Assembly (NCBI GenBank): GCA_029817715.1
Contig: JARUPY010000539.1
Span: 1,649,501-1,713,500 of the forward strand
Source of the DNA: Melastoma dodecandrum
Taxonomy: Eukaryota > Streptophyta > Magnoliopsida > Myrtales > Melastomataceae
DNA: 64,000 bases
Reading direction: 5' to 3'
Positions 63,662 to 64,000 of the stretch are shown piece after piece. The notes under the pieces were generated by a model. The model had not been told where the DNA came from, made no database searches, and worked only from the letters and a program-made list of their open reading frames with translations. The first letter of the stretch is position 1; each line of letters opens with the position of its first letter. Position numbers and translations under genes: made by a program.

Positions 63662-64000
63662 ATGGCGTTCTCGATGAGGGCAGCCAAGGTTCCTCCAAAC
63701 TCCGCGAGCCTCGACGAGGCGAAGAATCGGGTGTTCGACCTCTTCAGGACGGCTTGCAGGTCTCTCCCTAGCGTTATGGAGATCTACAACCTCGACGACG
63801 TCGTCACCATCTCCCAGCTCCGATCCGCCATCTCTTCCGAGATCCGCCGCAACTCCCACGTCACTAACCCTAAGGTCCTCCCCCCCATCAGCTATCCTCG
63901 CTTTTGTGGATGGATTGGATTAGGTTTTGTTCGCGGTGTTTGCGGTGGTTCTCTTGTTGCCTTTTCTTTGGAGTGATCGTGACACCCTGGAATTACAGCC
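63662..64000 (+). CDS. NDUFA6: Mitochondrial complex I subunit B14 / NDUFA6 (LYR family), partial
   Basis: LYR-family subunit of NADH dehydrogenase, binding acyl carrier protein on the matrix arm. The first exon, 63662-63874, codes 71 residues: MAFSMRAAKVPPNSASLDEA, KNRVFDLFRTACRSLPSVME, IYNLDDVVTISQLRSAISSE and IRRNSHVTNPK. The LYR tripeptide reads LFR, as in other plant B14 proteins as I recall them. The donor after CCTAAG is GTCCTC, and intron sequence continues to the window edge. The remaining exons (about 60 residues) lie to the right. Confidence 0.9.

Overview
The window is nuclear DNA of a flowering plant. Genes are split by GT-AG introns, 5' UTRs are CT/GAA-rich, and most families are plant-specific (R2R3 GAMYB with an intact miR159 site, RBR1, MPH1, MIZ1-like DUF617, UMAMIT transporter, plant ESCRT-I ELC). 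Density is about one gene per 3.5-4 kb, with few recognisable transposons. The species cannot be fixed from sequence alone. Neighbours that I remember as lying on two different Arabidopsis chromosomes (the At3g12260-12480 and At5g06100-07050 neighbourhoods) are interleaved here, which suggests a non-Brassicaceae angiosperm retaining an older gene order.

Layout, left to right. 1-8.7 kb: exportin-7 (minus, its C-terminal end lies beyond the left edge), head-to-head with 9.9-13.9 kb CDC48C (plus). 15.4-18.8 kb: GAMYB/MYB33-type factor (plus) carrying the miR159 target. 19.3-22.4 kb: USP-domain cytoplasmic protein kinase (minus). 23.5-25.4 kb: ZRF/zuotin J-protein (minus) that is decayed: HPD motif changed to YPD, two frameshifts and a stop. 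26.6-27.6 kb: NAC alpha (minus). 28.7-30.0 kb: ELC/VPS23 (minus) with a duplicated 3' end. 30.5-32.4 kb: UBA-domain protein (minus). 34.4-36.5 kb: KDPG/KHG aldolase (minus), head-to-head with 37.1-39.0 kb NF-YC11/DRAP1 (plus). 41.0-42.7 kb: UMAMIT9-like transporter (minus). A 3.9-kb gene-poor stretch follows. 46.6-47.6 kb: intronless, GC-rich carboxylesterase (plus). 49.3-50.4 kb: MPH1 (plus), tail-to-tail with 50.9-51.7 kb MIZ1-like (minus). 52.5-52.9 kb: PPR fragment and a MITE-like element. 53.4-54.5 kb: CFAP20/BUG22 (plus). 55.2-56.7 kb: internally deleted THO1/HPR1 pseudogene (minus), head-to-head with 58.1-63.1 kb RBR1 (plus). 63.7 kb to the right edge: first exon of the complex I subunit B14/NDUFA6 gene.

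The genes do not form an operon-like system. They are mostly housekeeping genes (nuclear transport, ribosome biogenesis, translation, ESCRT, cell cycle, respiration) with a few regulatory or metabolic ones. The most informative observations are the two decayed genes (THO1 with a clean deletion of its middle, ZRF with a lost J-domain histidine), a 72-nt in-frame stop-free optional intron in RBR1, the tandem duplication of the ELC stop-codon region, and the interleaved synteny. I found no evidence for a wholly new biological system.
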